Origin: Candidatus Berkelbacteria bacterium
GTDB taxonomy: Bacteria; Patescibacteriota; UBA1384; JAHJRZ01
Direction of reading: 5' to 3'
Assembly: GCA_026397195.1 (NCBI GenBank)
Contig: JAPLVI010000087.1
Span: 1 to 14,566, forward strand
Length of the DNA: 14,566 nt
Below the pieces are notes generated by a model. The model had not been told where the DNA came from, made no database searches, and saw only the letters and a program-made list of their open reading frames with translations. Below are positions 1 through 10,646 of the stretch, piece after piece. Numbering within the stretch: the stretch's first letter is position 1; each line of letters begins with the position of its first letter. The translations under genes and the position numbers were made by a program.

Positions 1-2
1 TT

Positions 3-1622
3 TTGCCCGACCACCCCTTGCTCAATAATCAGCTTACTCTTGGTCAAAATATGCTTGAACTTGGACTTTTAATTCGGGATACCAATAACGATCTCAATAC
101 ACTTTTAGATAGCGTGACAGATAACCAGTCGCAAGGGGAGAATTTATTGCAAAAAGTAAATAATTTAAAACCGATAATTACAAGAATTGAAGATCGAGTA
201 AATCGAGCCGACATAATTCTCAAGGCCAATCAAGATGTTAAAAAAAACCTAGGAGCCGTGACTTATTCTAAAATTGCTGACATTATTGATAAATCAAAGA
301 TTGAACTTGATAAAATTGAGAAGGTTATAGATGTCTTCCCGTTAATTTTAGGTACTAATGGTGATAATAATTATTTAATCCTCTTCCTTAATAATGCCGA
401 GATGAGGCCAGGGGGAGGATTTCCGGGTAATTATGGCATTATCTCGTTTCAAGATAACCAGTATAAAGGGATTAATATTGACAATATCTATAATCTTGAT
501 CGATTAGAAAGAAGTGAGATAGATAAGATATGGAAAGATGCGGCAAATGGGACTGACCCGAGAATTGAAGCAGGATTACCAACGAACCTTTATCTTCCTA
601 AGCCAGTTGATGAAGTAACTGATAGGAAATCATGGCTGATGTTCTCTTCTAATTGGAATTTAGATTTTCGAAATAATGCTCAACGCGAGATCTATTTATA
701 TAAAAATTTTTATCATCAGGACGATGTTAATGGAGTAATAGCTTTCACCCCCAATACTGTGGAAGAAATACTTGGAATTGTTGGTCCAATCAAAATGGAT
801 GATTACGGAGTGGAAATAAATAAAGATAATTTTCGGCCTGTTATGGAATTCAAGATAGAACTTGATAATCCCTATAAGCGGGAGCAACGATACGATATTA
901 ACCCCAAGCAAATTTTATCTGATTTTGGGCCCAAGTTGATGGACAAAATTTCTAAAGCTGATTTAGGTCAGAAAATAAAGATATTTGAGGCAGTTTTAAA
1001 TGGTACGAAGAAAAAAGAAATATTATTTTACCACAACGATCCCAAAGTTGAATCAGTAATCTCCGAATTTGCTGCTGCAGGTGAGATAAAAAATCCTGAT
1101 GGTGATTTCCTGGGCATTGTTCAAAGCAATATTAATGCGATGAAAAACGGTCGCATCATTGACACAAGAGCGAGCTTGAAGAGTGAAGTCAATTCATTGG
1201 GTTTTGCCATGGATGAACTTTCTTTAACTATAATTAATAATGAATCCTCCCCTGGGTATATGCATGGCCGAGAAGAAAGCTATTATGAAATTTTAGTGCC
1301 CCTAGGTTCAAGGGTTAGAGAGGCAAAATTAGAAGGAAAGGATTTTATTGGAGAGATTGATTATTTTGAAGAAGCAGGTCATACAATTCTTGGCTTTAGA
1401 ATTGGACTTGACCCGGGTGAGGCTAAAAATGTAATGATTAAATATCAGGCACCTATTTCTGGATACACAGATCACGGTTATAGTCTGGATGTCTTTAAGC
1501 AGGCAGGTGCTAAACCAATTGAATTTAGTGGAGAGATAAATTTTGAAAAGAATAGTCAAAACTTGAACAACCCTTTGATATTTAAAAGGGCAATTGATTC
1601 AGATTTTATTATTAAGAATTGA
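3..1622 (+). CDS. DUF4012 domain-containing protein, 5'-truncated by window edge
   Basis: The frame is open to the left edge, so the real start and any N-terminal membrane segment are probably outside the window; the TTG at position 3 is only the first possible start. About 539 residues are visible. The N-terminal part (residues 10-110) is helical and charged. It is followed by a hallmark DUF4012 stretch at residues 124-145, reading roughly YLILFLNNAEMRPGGGFPGN; the family usually reads 'NNAELRPTGGFIGSYG'. The rest is a mixed, probably extracellular domain ending in beta-rich sequence. DUF4012 proteins are common in Patescibacteria and some Actinobacteria, are usually membrane-anchored, and have no established function; a surface or envelope role is inferred. 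The gene ends in TGA and is followed by a terminator. Family assignment is confident, function is not. Confidence 0.85.
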   Translation: MPDHPLLNNQLTLGQNMLELGLLIRDTNNDLNTLLDSVTDNQSQGENLLQKVNNLKPIITRIEDRVNRADIILKANQDVKKNLGAVTYSKIADIIDKSKIELDKIEKVIDVFPLILGTNGDNNYLILFLNNAEMRPGGGFPGNYGIISFQDNQYKGINIDNIYNLDRLERSEIDKIWKDAANGTDPRIEAGLPTNLYLPKPVDEVTDRKSWLMFSSNWNLDFRNNAQREIYLYKNFYHQDDVNGVIAFTPNTVEEILGIVGPIKMDDYGVEINKDNFRPVMEFKIELDNPYKREQRYDINPKQILSDFGPKLMDKISKADLGQKIKIFEAVLNGTKKKEILFYHNDPKVESVISEFAAAGEIKNPDGDFLGIVQSNINAMKNGRIIDTRASLKSEVNSLGFAMDELSLTIINNESSPGYMHGREESYYEILVPLGSRVREAKLEGKDFIGEIDYFEEAGHTILGFRIGLDPGEAKNVMIKYQAPISGYTDHGYSLDVFKQAGAKPIEFSGEINFEKNSQNLNNPLIFKRAIDSDFIIKN

Positions 1623-1647
1623 ATTAATATAATTAGACTTATCCTAG

Positions 1648-1696
1648 AGAGGCCGATCCTAGAAGTAAACTCAATCAATAGATCCGCCTCTTTTTT
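1648..1696 (+). terminator. Intrinsic terminator after the DUF4012 gene
   Basis: The arms AGAGGC-c-GATC (1648-1658) and GATC-c-GCCTCT (1681-1691) pair with a single C-C mismatch across a 22-base loop, and a run of six T follows directly (1691-1696). It lies 26 bases after the DUF4012 stop codon and ahead of the promoter of the next gene. The long loop makes it less ideal than a classical terminator. Confidence 0.65.
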
Positions 1697-1709
1697 CGTT
1701 TTTGATACC

Positions 1710-1738
1710 TTTACAATAGATCAAAAATATGATATAAT
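1710..1738 (+). promoter_or_regulatory. Sigma70-type promoter of the first L,D-transpeptidase
   Basis: TTTACA (1710-1715) and a perfect TATAAT (1733-1738) are separated by exactly 17 bases. Transcription would start near 1745, giving a leader of about 28 bases. No Shine-Dalgarno sequence is visible before the ATG at 1773; the leader is A-rich. Confidence 0.8.
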
Positions 1739-1772
1739 TTATTTATACTGGTTAATTAATCTAGAAACAAAA

Positions 1773-2603
1773 ATGAAAAAACAAAAACCGATTTTTTTAT
1801 TTTCAGGTTTGATTGTCTCGGTTGCCCTTCTAAGTTCAGTAACAATTGGAGGGGTAAATATTAATACCAATGCTTTTGATAATGCTTACCATAAAGTTGC
1901 CAATTTTATTATCTCAAAAGAAAATTATTTGCGTGATTGGTTTAGCGGTAAATTTGGCGCCTCTGCTGATGAAAGAAAAATAAGAGAGCCTCAATTAAAT
2001 AAAGTACCCTTTGATATTAAAGCTATAAATTCCGATATAGAACCATATATTTTACCCCAAAATGAGGAAAATAAGGTGATGATTATTATTATCCCGGGAA
2101 AAAGTAACTGGGAAAGACAGGAAGAAGCGAGAATAAAGGCAGCTGAAGAAGAAGCCAGAAAGAAAGCGGAAGAGGAAAGAAAGAAAAAACAGGTTCAAGT
2201 GGAGGATACAGGTAGTTTTTGCGGTGATCCAGGTTCGCGTTACATTGAATTAGATCTATCCTCACAGCGCCTCGCTTTATGTAATTTTGGTAAAACAGAA
2301 GGAGTCTTCCCCATATCTTCAGGTTCAAGACAATACCCTACTCCTACCGGCCATTTCCAGATCAATTCAAAGACTTTACGCGCCTATTCCTCAATGTATA
2401 ATCTCTATATGCCTTATTGGAACTCTTTTATAGGTAACTCTTACGGTATTCATGAGCTTCCTGAATATCCTAATGGTTACAAGGAGGGGGCGAATCTTTT
2501 GGGGCAGGCTGTTTCGCATGGCTGTGTTAGATTAGGAGTAGGTGCGGCCGCCACGGTCTATAATTGGGCACCAGTCGGTACTCCAGTAGATGTTCATCTG
2601 TAA
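1773..2603 (+). CDS. L,D-transpeptidase (YkuD domain), membrane-anchored, with charged linker
   Basis: This 276-residue protein has a lysine-rich start and a hydrophobic segment at residues 7-28 (signal anchor or signal peptide). A spacer and a highly charged Glu/Lys/Arg/Ala helix follow at about 113-140, probably a coiled coil holding the catalytic domain away from the membrane. The YkuD domain covers about 156-276. Its signature is present: His227, then S248-H249-G250-C251 with Arg253, where Cys251 would be the nucleophile. Such enzymes make 3-3 peptidoglycan cross-links or attach proteins to peptidoglycan, outside the membrane. Two extra cysteines (150 and 170) at the start of the domain could form a disulfide; the second paralogue lacks them. 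It appears monocistronic, with its own promoter and a terminator at 2776-2802. The family call is firm; the exact substrate is unknown. Confidence 0.92.
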   Translation: MKKQKPIFLFSGLIVSVALLSSVTIGGVNINTNAFDNAYHKVANFIISKENYLRDWFSGKFGASADERKIREPQLNKVPFDIKAINSDIEPYILPQNEENKVMIIIIPGKSNWERQEEARIKAAEEEARKKAEEERKKKQVQVEDTGSFCGDPGSRYIELDLSSQRLALCNFGKTEGVFPISSGSRQYPTPTGHFQINSKTLRAYSSMYNLYMPYWNSFIGNSYGIHELPEYPNGYKEGANLLGQAVSHGCVRLGVGAAATVYNWAPVGTPVDVHL

Positions 2604-2634
2604 GAGTTAATTTTTATCATCTCTGGCTTAACAT

Positions 2635-2768
2635 CACGGGCGTAAGCCCGTGGATACAAGCCAGCCCGTAGCGACCCAGCTCTTTTCACGGAAAGGGCTG
2701 GGAGCGGAGGAGATGTCGAACTGGCCGAGGCGTCAGGCCGAGGATACCACGGACGTCAGTCCGTGGTA
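2635..2768. repeat. REP-like cluster of GC-rich hairpins
   Basis: The gap between the two transpeptidase genes holds related palindromic units. Unit A is CACGGGC-GTAA-GCCCGTG (2635-2652, 7-bp perfect stem). Unit C is TACCACGGAC-GTCA paired with GTCCGTGGTA (2745-2768, 10-bp perfect stem). Between them is a degenerate unit with a direct repeat GGCCGAGG (2723-2730 and 2736-2743) around CGTCA. Units A and the degenerate one are both followed by GGATA, and all share a GTMA loop. A different 11-bp stem, CCCAGCTCTTT with AAAGGGCTGGG (one G-T pair, 6-base loop), lies at 2675-2702. The GC-rich composition contrasts with the AT-rich flanks. This resembles REP/BIME elements mobilised by TnpA-REP (RAYT) transposases, but no transposase is in the window, so that link is inference. 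Confidence 0.6.
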
Positions 2769-2775
2769 GTTCATA

Positions 2776-2802
2776 AAAAATGAGGGCGCTTCCCTCATTT
2801 TT
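2776..2802 (+). terminator. Intrinsic terminator, potentially bidirectional
   Basis: AAAAATGAGGG (2776-2786) pairs perfectly with CCCTCATTTTT (2792-2802) around a 5-base loop. The T-rich right arm serves the plus strand and the A-rich left arm would serve the minus strand. It ends the first L,D-transpeptidase transcript just upstream of the second gene's promoter. Confidence 0.85.
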
Positions 2803-2805
2803 AGT

Positions 2806-2834
2806 TTGCTTTACATTTTAAAATATGCTAAAAT
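2806..2834 (+). promoter_or_regulatory. Extended -10 promoter of the second L,D-transpeptidase
   Basis: TTGCTT (2806-2811) is followed after 17 bases by TAAAAT (2829-2834), preceded by TGC (extended -10). The expected start of transcription, near 2841, is only about 6 bases before the ATG at 2847, so the mRNA would be nearly leaderless. A TTTACA at 2810-2815 is too close to the -10 to serve as -35. Confidence 0.65.
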
Positions 2835-2846
2835 TACTCTGTCTTT

Positions 2847-3602
2847 ATGGATTCAGATATTAAGGAAAAAGTGGGACACGTGAGTCCTAAGGTTGTAATA
2901 CCTATTTTTGTTGTTATCCTATTGATACTTGGAGCAGGTCTAGTCTATGCCTACAACCCTGATAATTTTAGGATGGCGGCTGATTCCGTTTCTCTAATGG
3001 CCAAAGATTCAACCAATAGATATCTGCCCAAAGTAGCGGCAAAACTGGGTACTGCGATCAAAGAAGATACTTCGACCTTCGGCGGCAAAGGAATTCCGGA
3101 TGAACCAAAAAAAGAGAATAACGTGGTTCTTCCTGAAATTTCAAAAGCAGTTGTTATTATCTATCCCACCCAGACTGATAAAAGCAAGGGAAATGCGGGA
3201 ACACCACCGGTCTATGTAGGTAAAGCGATTGAGTTAGACTTATCTTCCCAACGTATGTTTATCTGGGAGAATGGGCAACTTATTCAAAGTTGGGTAACCT
3301 CAACCGGAAAACCAGAAAAACCAACTAAACAAGGCAATTTTAAGATTCTTTCTAAAATGAGATGGGCTTATGGTTCCTCGCCAGAGGGCGATCAATGGGC
3401 CATGCCTTATTGGCTGGGATTTTATTTTTCCGGCGGAACAGAAAATGGCATCCATGGATTGCCTTTAATCAATGGTCGCAAAGAAGGAGCAGGGAGCCTA
3501 GGTATTCCTGTCTCGCATGGTTGTGTCAGAGTCGCTGATTCAAACATTGAATGGCTGTATAGCTGGGCTGAAATTGGTACGCCAGTTATTGTCCACAAGT
3601 AG
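2847..3602 (+). CDS. L,D-transpeptidase (YkuD domain), single N-terminal membrane anchor
   Basis: This 251-residue protein is a paralogue of the upstream gene. It has a short charged start, one membrane segment at residues 15-36 with no obvious signal peptidase site, and a low-complexity linker to about 120. The YkuD domain covers about 122-251. The catalytic signature is His203 and S223-H224-G225-C226 with Arg228; Cys226 is the expected nucleophile. Both paralogues begin the domain with the same motif (ELDLSSQR) and end it alike (GTPV-V-H), but this one lacks the charged coiled-coil linker and the two extra cysteines of the other. The likely role is peptidoglycan 3-3 cross-linking or anchoring at the outer face of the membrane. 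Separate promoters suggest independent expression of the two enzymes. It ends with TAG. Confidence 0.92.
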   Translation: MDSDIKEKVGHVSPKVVIPIFVVILLILGAGLVYAYNPDNFRMAADSVSLMAKDSTNRYLPKVAAKLGTAIKEDTSTFGGKGIPDEPKKENNVVLPEISKAVVIIYPTQTDKSKGNAGTPPVYVGKAIELDLSSQRMFIWENGQLIQSWVTSTGKPEKPTKQGNFKILSKMRWAYGSSPEGDQWAMPYWLGFYFSGGTENGIHGLPLINGRKEGAGSLGIPVSHGCVRVADSNIEWLYSWAEIGTPVIVHK

Positions 3603-3632
3603 ACAAAATAGACTTATTTTTTTTCTAATATA

Positions 3633-3641
3633 TGGTATAAT
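3633..3641 (+). promoter_or_regulatory. Probable extended -10 promoter for gyrBA
   Basis: TATAAT (3636-3641) is preceded by TGG (3633-3635), giving an extended -10 element. I see no convincing -35 at 16-18 bases upstream. It is the only good promoter-like site before gyrB and would give a leader of about 185 bases that includes the whole palindromic element at 3714-3800. Confidence 0.55.
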
Positions 3642-3713
3642 GGAATCAGATTAAGGGGGTAAAAATAAGGGGATTTTAACCCTATTTAGTTTTAATTTTT
3701 GTCGAAAAATGAT

Positions 3714-5764
<2,051 letters not shown>

Positions 5765-5765
5765 T

Positions 5766-8477
5766 ATGCCAAAAACAGAAATAAAAAACGGCAATGGGGG
5801 AAATGATATTCGCTTTGTTGAAGCGGAGATGAAGCAATCTTATCTTGATTACGCAATGTCAGTCATTGTTTCTAGGGCTCTTCCTGATGTACGAGACGGT
5901 TTGAAACCAGCGCACCGCCGCGTTCTTTTTACGATGCATGAAATGGGGTTGAAAAGCACGGCCAAATTTAGGAAATGTGCCGCTATTGCCGGCACGGTGG
6001 TGGCTCATTATCATCCCCATGGGGATGTTGGAGTTTATGACACCCTGGTCCGATTGGCGCAGGATTTTAATATGCGTTATCCCTTGGTCAATGGTCAAGG
6101 CAATTTTGGTTCTCTCGACGGCGACGAGCCGGCAGCGATGAGGTACACCGAAGCCAAGATGAAGCGCATCGCCTCAACTCTTCTTTCTGATATTAATAAA
6201 AATACGGTCGATTTCGAACCAAACTATGATTCGACAAGGCAGGAGCCAAAAGTACTGCCCGCGCGTTTCCCAAACCTTTTAATCAACGGTACTGTTGGCA
6301 TTGCTGTGGGCATGGCAACTAACATCCCGCCGCATAACTTAGGGGAAGTAATTGATGCCACTGTTTATCTTTTGGCTCATCCCAACGCCGATGTTGAAGA
6401 TTTGATGAAGTATGTTCAAGGTCCTGACTTCCCTACCGGCGCCAATATTTATGATATTAAATCAATCTACGAGGCTTATGCTACGGGCAAGGGCAGTATT
6501 GTTATGCGCTCCAAGGCTTCGATTGAAGAGGGCAAACGCGGCGCTTTTCGTATTATTGTCACTGAAATACCTTATCAGGTGAATAAAGCCGGAATTTTAG
6601 AAAAAATTGCGGTTTTGGTTAAGAGTAAAAAATTAAAAGGAATTGCTGATATTCGTGATGAGACTGATCGCTCGGGTATAAGGATTGTAATTGAGCTTAA
6701 AAAGGATGCCTATCCGCGCAAAATTTTAAATCAGCTTTTCAAATTTACTCAATTGCAGGAGACTTTTCATGTTAATATGCTGGCGCTTGTAGATGGCTTG
6801 CAGCCCCAAGTTTTAACTCTTAAAGGAATCCTTTCTGAATTTATTAAACATCGACATGAGGTTATTGTTCGCCGCACCAAATTTGAACTAGAGAAAGCGC
6901 AAGCCCGACTTCATATTTTAGAGGGTTTGCGTATTGCGATTGACCACATAAACCAAGTCATTGCGACGATCAAAAAATCAGCTAATCGCGATGCAGCCAA
7001 AATTAATCTAACTAAAAAATTTAAACTATCAGAACTGCAAGCCGATGCCATTCTTGATATGCGGTTAGCACAACTTGCTGCCCTTGAACGAAAACAAATT
7101 GAGGATGAATATAAGGCGACTATTAAATTAATAAAAGAATTGAAGGCAATTCTCGCCTCGGAGAAAAAAATCAAAGAGGTTATTAAGCAGGAGCTTCTGG
7201 AAATTAAAGAAAAATACGCCGATGCCCGTCGTACCAAAGTCTATAAAAAGGCAGTTGATGAGTTGGGTACGGAGGACCTGGTGCCCAATGAACCGGTAAT
7301 TGTCAACATCACTAAATCGAATTACATCAAACGAATGCCTATTTCGACCTATAAATCCCAAGGTCGAGGCGGTAAAGGCGTAATTGGTATGGAGACCAAG
7401 GAAGAAGACAGAGTGGAGCATATTCTGGTCACTTATACCCACAATCCGATTCTTTTCTTTACTAATAAGGGCAGGGTTTTTGAAACTAAAGTTTATGAAA
7501 TTCCTGAAGCGACACGCCAGGCAAAGGGACAGGCGATTGTTAATATCTTAAATATCTCGCCCGAAGAGAAGGTGACGGCAGTCATCTCTCTGGCGGAAGA
7601 ATTGCACGCTAAATACTTATTAATGGCGACAAGTCAAGGAATAGTAAAAAAGACCAAGGCCTCCGAATATCAAAATGTCAGAAAATCAGGACTGGTTGCG
7701 GTTGGGCTTAAAGATAAGGACGAGCTGGTTTGGGTCAGGTCGACGACTGGTCAAGAAGAAGTTATTATTGTCACCGCCAATGGGCAATCCATTCGTTTTA
7801 AAGAGACAAATGTCAGGTCTATGGGTCGAAGTGCTTCTGGCGTGCGCGGCATCACTTTAAAAAAAGAAGATAAAGTGGTGGGTATGGATGTGATTGGCGC
7901 CGTTAACTTCGCCACAAAAAAAAGCGCCACCACCGCTAAGGCACTAGTGACAGAAAAAGGAATCGAGGAATCAGAAGCCCAAGCTCTTTTGGCTGAAACT
8001 AGGGAAGAACGCAAGGCCAAAAATTCCGATTTATTTATTACCACCGAAAATGGCTATGGCAAAAGAACAAGTCTCCCTCTATATAAAGTTCAGGGTAGGG
8101 GCGGTTCAGGTATTAAAACGGCTAAGGTGACTGATAAAACGGGTAAAATTGTGGCCACTAGAATAATACCAAGAACGGCCAAGGGTGATTTGATGATAAT
8201 TTCCAAAAAAGGGCAGACGATTAGAATTCCAATTTCTAGTGCGCCGCGGTTAGGCCGAGACACGCAGGGAGTCCGCCTAATGCGTTTGAATGCTGGAGAT
8301 GGTGTTGCTTCGGTTTCCTATCTGCCGCTGGTTGTAATTGAGGAAGCTAAGGCACCAAAGAAAGTAGAAAAAAAGAAACCGCAGAAACCTAAAGCTTCAA
8401 AACCAAGAAAAACAGCCAAAAGAACTCAAAAAATAGCTCCCAGAAAGAAAACTCCAAGAGGACGGGGAAAAAGATAA
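5766..8477 (+). CDS. gyrA: DNA gyrase subunit A, with long basic C-terminal tail
   Basis: GyrA is the DNA-cleaving and wrapping subunit of gyrase. Tyr127, in AAMRYTEA, is the catalytic tyrosine forming the covalent DNA link. The quinolone region reads [11 protein letters not shown]: Val88 stands at E. coli Ser83, and Asp92 matches Asp87. After the tower and coiled-coil domains, the C-terminal beta-pinwheel begins with a GyrA box at 532-538, Q-G-R-G-G-K-G (E. coli QRRGGKG), which supports gyrase rather than topoisomerase IV. A related QGRGGSG occurs in a later blade. A Lys/Ala/Glu-rich insertion at roughly 718-757 lies between blades. The last 42 residues or so (862-903) are very rich in Lys, Pro and Arg, whereas the E. 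coli tail is acidic. At 903 residues the length is normal. The gene is co-transcribed with gyrB (1-base gap), without a visible Shine-Dalgarno site. Confidence 0.96.
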   Translation: MPKTEIKNGNGGNDIRFVEAEMKQSYLDYAMSVIVSRALPDVRDGLKPAHRRVLFTMHEMGLKSTAKFRKCAAIAGTVVAHYHPHGDVGVYDTLVRLAQDFNMRYPLVNGQGNFGSLDGDEPAAMRYTEAKMKRIASTLLSDINKNTVDFEPNYDSTRQEPKVLPARFPNLLINGTVGIAVGMATNIPPHNLGEVIDATVYLLAHPNADVEDLMKYVQGPDFPTGANIYDIKSIYEAYATGKGSIVMRSKASIEEGKRGAFRIIVTEIPYQVNKAGILEKIAVLVKSKKLKGIADIRDETDRSGIRIVIELKKDAYPRKILNQLFKFTQLQETFHVNMLALVDGLQPQVLTLKGILSEFIKHRHEVIVRRTKFELEKAQARLHILEGLRIAIDHINQVIATIKKSANRDAAKINLTKKFKLSELQADAILDMRLAQLAALERKQIEDEYKATIKLIKELKAILASEKKIKEVIKQELLEIKEKYADARRTKVYKKAVDELGTEDLVPNEPVIVNITKSNYIKRMPISTYKSQGRGGKGVIGMETKEEDRVEHILVTYTHNPILFFTNKGRVFETKVYEIPEATRQAKGQAIVNILNISPEEKVTAVISLAEELHAKYLLMATSQGIVKKTKASEYQNVRKSGLVAVGLKDKDELVWVRSTTGQEEVIIVTANGQSIRFKETNVRSMGRSASGVRGITLKKEDKVVGMDVIGAVNFATKKSATTAKALVTEKGIEESEAQALLAETREERKAKNSDLFITTENGYGKRTSLPLYKVQGRGGSGIKTAKVTDKTGKIVATRIIPRTAKGDLMIISKKGQTIRIPISSAPRLGRDTQGVRLMRLNAGDGVASVSYLPLVVIEEAKAPKKVEKKKPQKPKASKPRKTAKRTQKIAPRKKTPRGRGKR

Positions 8478-8489
8478 TATTTCAGAAAG

Positions 8490-8512
8490 AGACCCTGGAG
8501 GGGTCTTTTTTT
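8490..8512 (+). terminator. Intrinsic terminator of the gyrBA operon
   Basis: AGACCC (8490-8495) pairs with GGGTCT (8501-8506) around the loop TGGAG, followed by a run of seven T (8506-8512). It lies 12 bases after the gyrA stop. Its last two T are also the first two bases of the infB promoter -35. Confidence 0.85.
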
Positions 8513-8539
8513 GACGAAAAAGATAAAATATGGTAAGAT
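8511..8539 (+). promoter_or_regulatory. Promoter of infB
   Basis: TTGACG (8511-8516) and TAAGAT (8534-8539) are spaced by 17 bases, with TGG directly before the -10. Transcription would start near 8546, leaving a leader of about 100 bases before the infB ATG at 8645. The promoter abuts the gyrA terminator, so infB forms its own transcription unit. Confidence 0.75.
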
Positions 8540-8644
8540 ATTTGCGAAACTGAAGGACTTAACAACTAAAAGACTGAAGAACAGAGAACTCACAAAGTGG
8601 TTGTTCATGGGTTCTTAAGTTTATAAGTTTTTTAATTATTCACT

Positions 8645-10627
8645 ATGGCTGTTAAATTTTCCGAATTATCCAAAAAATTAAAGATGACTAACCTCGAGCT
8701 TCGCCGCGCGATTAAGAAGCTCGGTATTGATGTTCCTCCCCGTGCGGCGATGATTCGCAAAGAAATAGCGGAAAAAATACTTGATGGATTAGGCTATAAG
8801 AAAAAAGAAGCCAAAGTTAAAAAACCTAAAAAAGAAAAAGCTAAAAAAGGATTAAAAGAAGGGATGATTGAGCTTCCCAAAGTGATGACGGTTAGAGAAT
8901 TTGCCTCCATTATGAAAATTTCGGTCAGTGAAGTCATAACTTCACTTTTGAAAAACGGGCTGATGATTACTATCAATGAGAATATTGATTATGAAACAGC
9001 GGCGATTATTGCCAGCGATTTTGGGTTAGAAGCAGTCGCTGAAAAAGAGAAAGAAAAAGAATTACCCGAACAATATCTGGATAAAAAAGAAAATTTAACT
9101 CCTCGGTCTCCGGTTGTAGTCGTTATGGGACATGTTGACCACGGCAAAACAACACTTTTGGACAGCATCAGGAAAACAAAGGTAGTTGAGGGAGAATCCG
9201 GCGGAATCACCCAGCATATTGGCGCTTACCGGGTTTTGGTTAAAAGTAAAGACAAGAAAAAAGGCGAGCGATATGTTACTTTTCTTGATACTCCCGGGCA
9301 TGAAGCTTTTACTATGATGCGAGCTCACGGCGGACGCTTGGCCGATATTGCTATTTTGGTTGTGGCAGCTGATGACGGAGTAAGGCCACAAACAATTGAA
9401 GCGATTGACCACATTAAAGCATCCGGCGTGCCAGCGGTGGTGGCGATTAATAAAATTGATATGCCTGGAGCTGATCCGGAAAGAGTCAAAAAAGAACTAT
9501 CAGAGAATGGCTTGCCGGTTGAAGGTTGGGGAGGCAATACTCCCTCAGTCGCCGTTTCAGCCAAAAAAGGTGAACACATAGATGAATTATTGGAAGTTTT
9601 GCTTTTAGTAGTTGATATGAACGATCTTAAGGGTGATCCAACAGGCCTTGCGCGGGGGTTGGTAATCGAATCAAGGATGCACAAGGGTTCAGGTCCTCTG
9701 TCTTCGATTTTGATTCAAAAAGGGACATTAAGCCAGGGTGATATTCTGGTGGCGGGCGATGTCTGGGGTAAAATTAAGCGGATGGAAAATGAGCTTGGTG
9801 AAAAAATGAAAGAAGCTACTCCTTCGATGCCGGTAAGGATTTTGGGATTATCCGGCGTGGCCCGGTTTGGGGATCTCGCGCTTGAAATGAAAGATGAAAA
9901 AGGAGCTAAAGATATTATCAAAGAGCGGGAACGGGAAAAAGCTGCCAAAACGATCGGTGAGCTCGGCATGGCGGAAGCAGCTAAATCCATTCGTGAAGGT
10001 AAAGCCAAATCACTAAAGCTAATCATCAAAACTGATGTGGCTGGTTCTTTAAAAGCGATTAAAGATTCAGTTGTCGGACTTTCGACAAAGGATGTTAAGG
10101 TTGAGGTGGTTGGTCAAGGAGTAGGTGAGGTCTCGGTTTCAGATATTGAGCTTGCCCGTGCCTCCGATGCGGTGATTGTGGCTTTTAAAGTAGGGACAAA
10201 TTTATCCGCTAAAAGGCAGGCTTTACAGGAAAAAATAAAAATCTCAAGTTATGAAATTATTTATGAATTAATTGATGATATTGCGGCCGCGCTTGAAGGT
10301 TTACTTGAGCCGGAGATTATTGAAGAAGATACGGGCAAAGGAAGAATTCTTAAGATTTTTAAGCATCATCGCCGCGATAAAATTATTGGCGCAAAAATTA
10401 CTTCGGGTTATGTTTCAGTTGGAACTTTGGTGCGTATTAAACGCGAAGGTAAATTATTAGGTGAGGCGGAAATTAAAAATTTACAACAAGCGGAAAATAA
10501 AGCGGAAAAAGTTGAAGCGGGGAATGAATGCGGTCTAAATTTAGTCGGAGAAGTGGAAGCAAAAGAAGGCGACCGGCTTGAGTTCTATAAAAAAGTGGAG
10601 AAAGTAAGAAAGATTAAAAGAAGTTAA
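8645..10627 (+). CDS. infB: Translation initiation factor IF-2
   Basis: IF2 is the GTPase that brings initiator fMet-tRNA to the small ribosomal subunit and promotes subunit joining. At 660 residues it is compact (E. coli IF2 is 890) but has the full core. One IF2N-type module lies at about 4-52 and a second at about 78-130, joined by a Lys-rich linker. The G domain shows G1 GHVDHGKT (162-169), the switch I segment GGITQHIGAY, G3 DTPGH (215-219), G4 NKID (269-272) and G5 SAK (305-307). Domain II, the IF2 domain 3 and the C-terminal fMet-tRNA binding domain follow, ending near the natural end of the family. The shortening is in the N-terminal extension. The ATG has no Shine-Dalgarno site upstream. 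The usual nusA/rbfA neighbours are absent; the gene stands alone between gyrA and the minus-strand pyrB operon. Confidence 0.97.
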   Translation: MAVKFSELSKKLKMTNLELRRAIKKLGIDVPPRAAMIRKEIAEKILDGLGYKKKEAKVKKPKKEKAKKGLKEGMIELPKVMTVREFASIMKISVSEVITSLLKNGLMITINENIDYETAAIIASDFGLEAVAEKEKEKELPEQYLDKKENLTPRSPVVVVMGHVDHGKTTLLDSIRKTKVVEGESGGITQHIGAYRVLVKSKDKKKGERYVTFLDTPGHEAFTMMRAHGGRLADIAILVVAADDGVRPQTIEAIDHIKASGVPAVVAINKIDMPGADPERVKKELSENGLPVEGWGGNTPSVAVSAKKGEHIDELLEVLLLVVDMNDLKGDPTGLARGLVIESRMHKGSGPLSSILIQKGTLSQGDILVAGDVWGKIKRMENELGEKMKEATPSMPVRILGLSGVARFGDLALEMKDEKGAKDIIKEREREKAAKTIGELGMAEAAKSIREGKAKSLKLIIKTDVAGSLKAIKDSVVGLSTKDVKVEVVGQGVGEVSVSDIELARASDAVIVAFKVGTNLSAKRQALQEKIKISSYEIIYELIDDIAAALEGLLEPEIIEEDTGKGRILKIFKHHRRDKIIGAKITSGYVSVGTLVRIKREGKLLGEAEIKNLQQAENKAEKVEAGNECGLNLVGEVEAKEGDRLEFYKKVEKVRKIKRS

Positions 10628-10646
10628 ACTCTTATTTAAGGTGAGA

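Noticed and set aside
3..5. TTG at position 3 as the true start of the DUF4012 protein
   Set aside because: The frame is open to the window edge and the visible protein lacks the N-terminal membrane segment usual in the family, so the gene most likely begins upstream.
2635..2768. CRISPR array or riboswitch in the hairpin-rich gap
   Set aside because: Repeat units are short, unequal and not separated by uniform spacers. No known riboswitch core was recognised, and the region sits before a terminator rather than in a leader.
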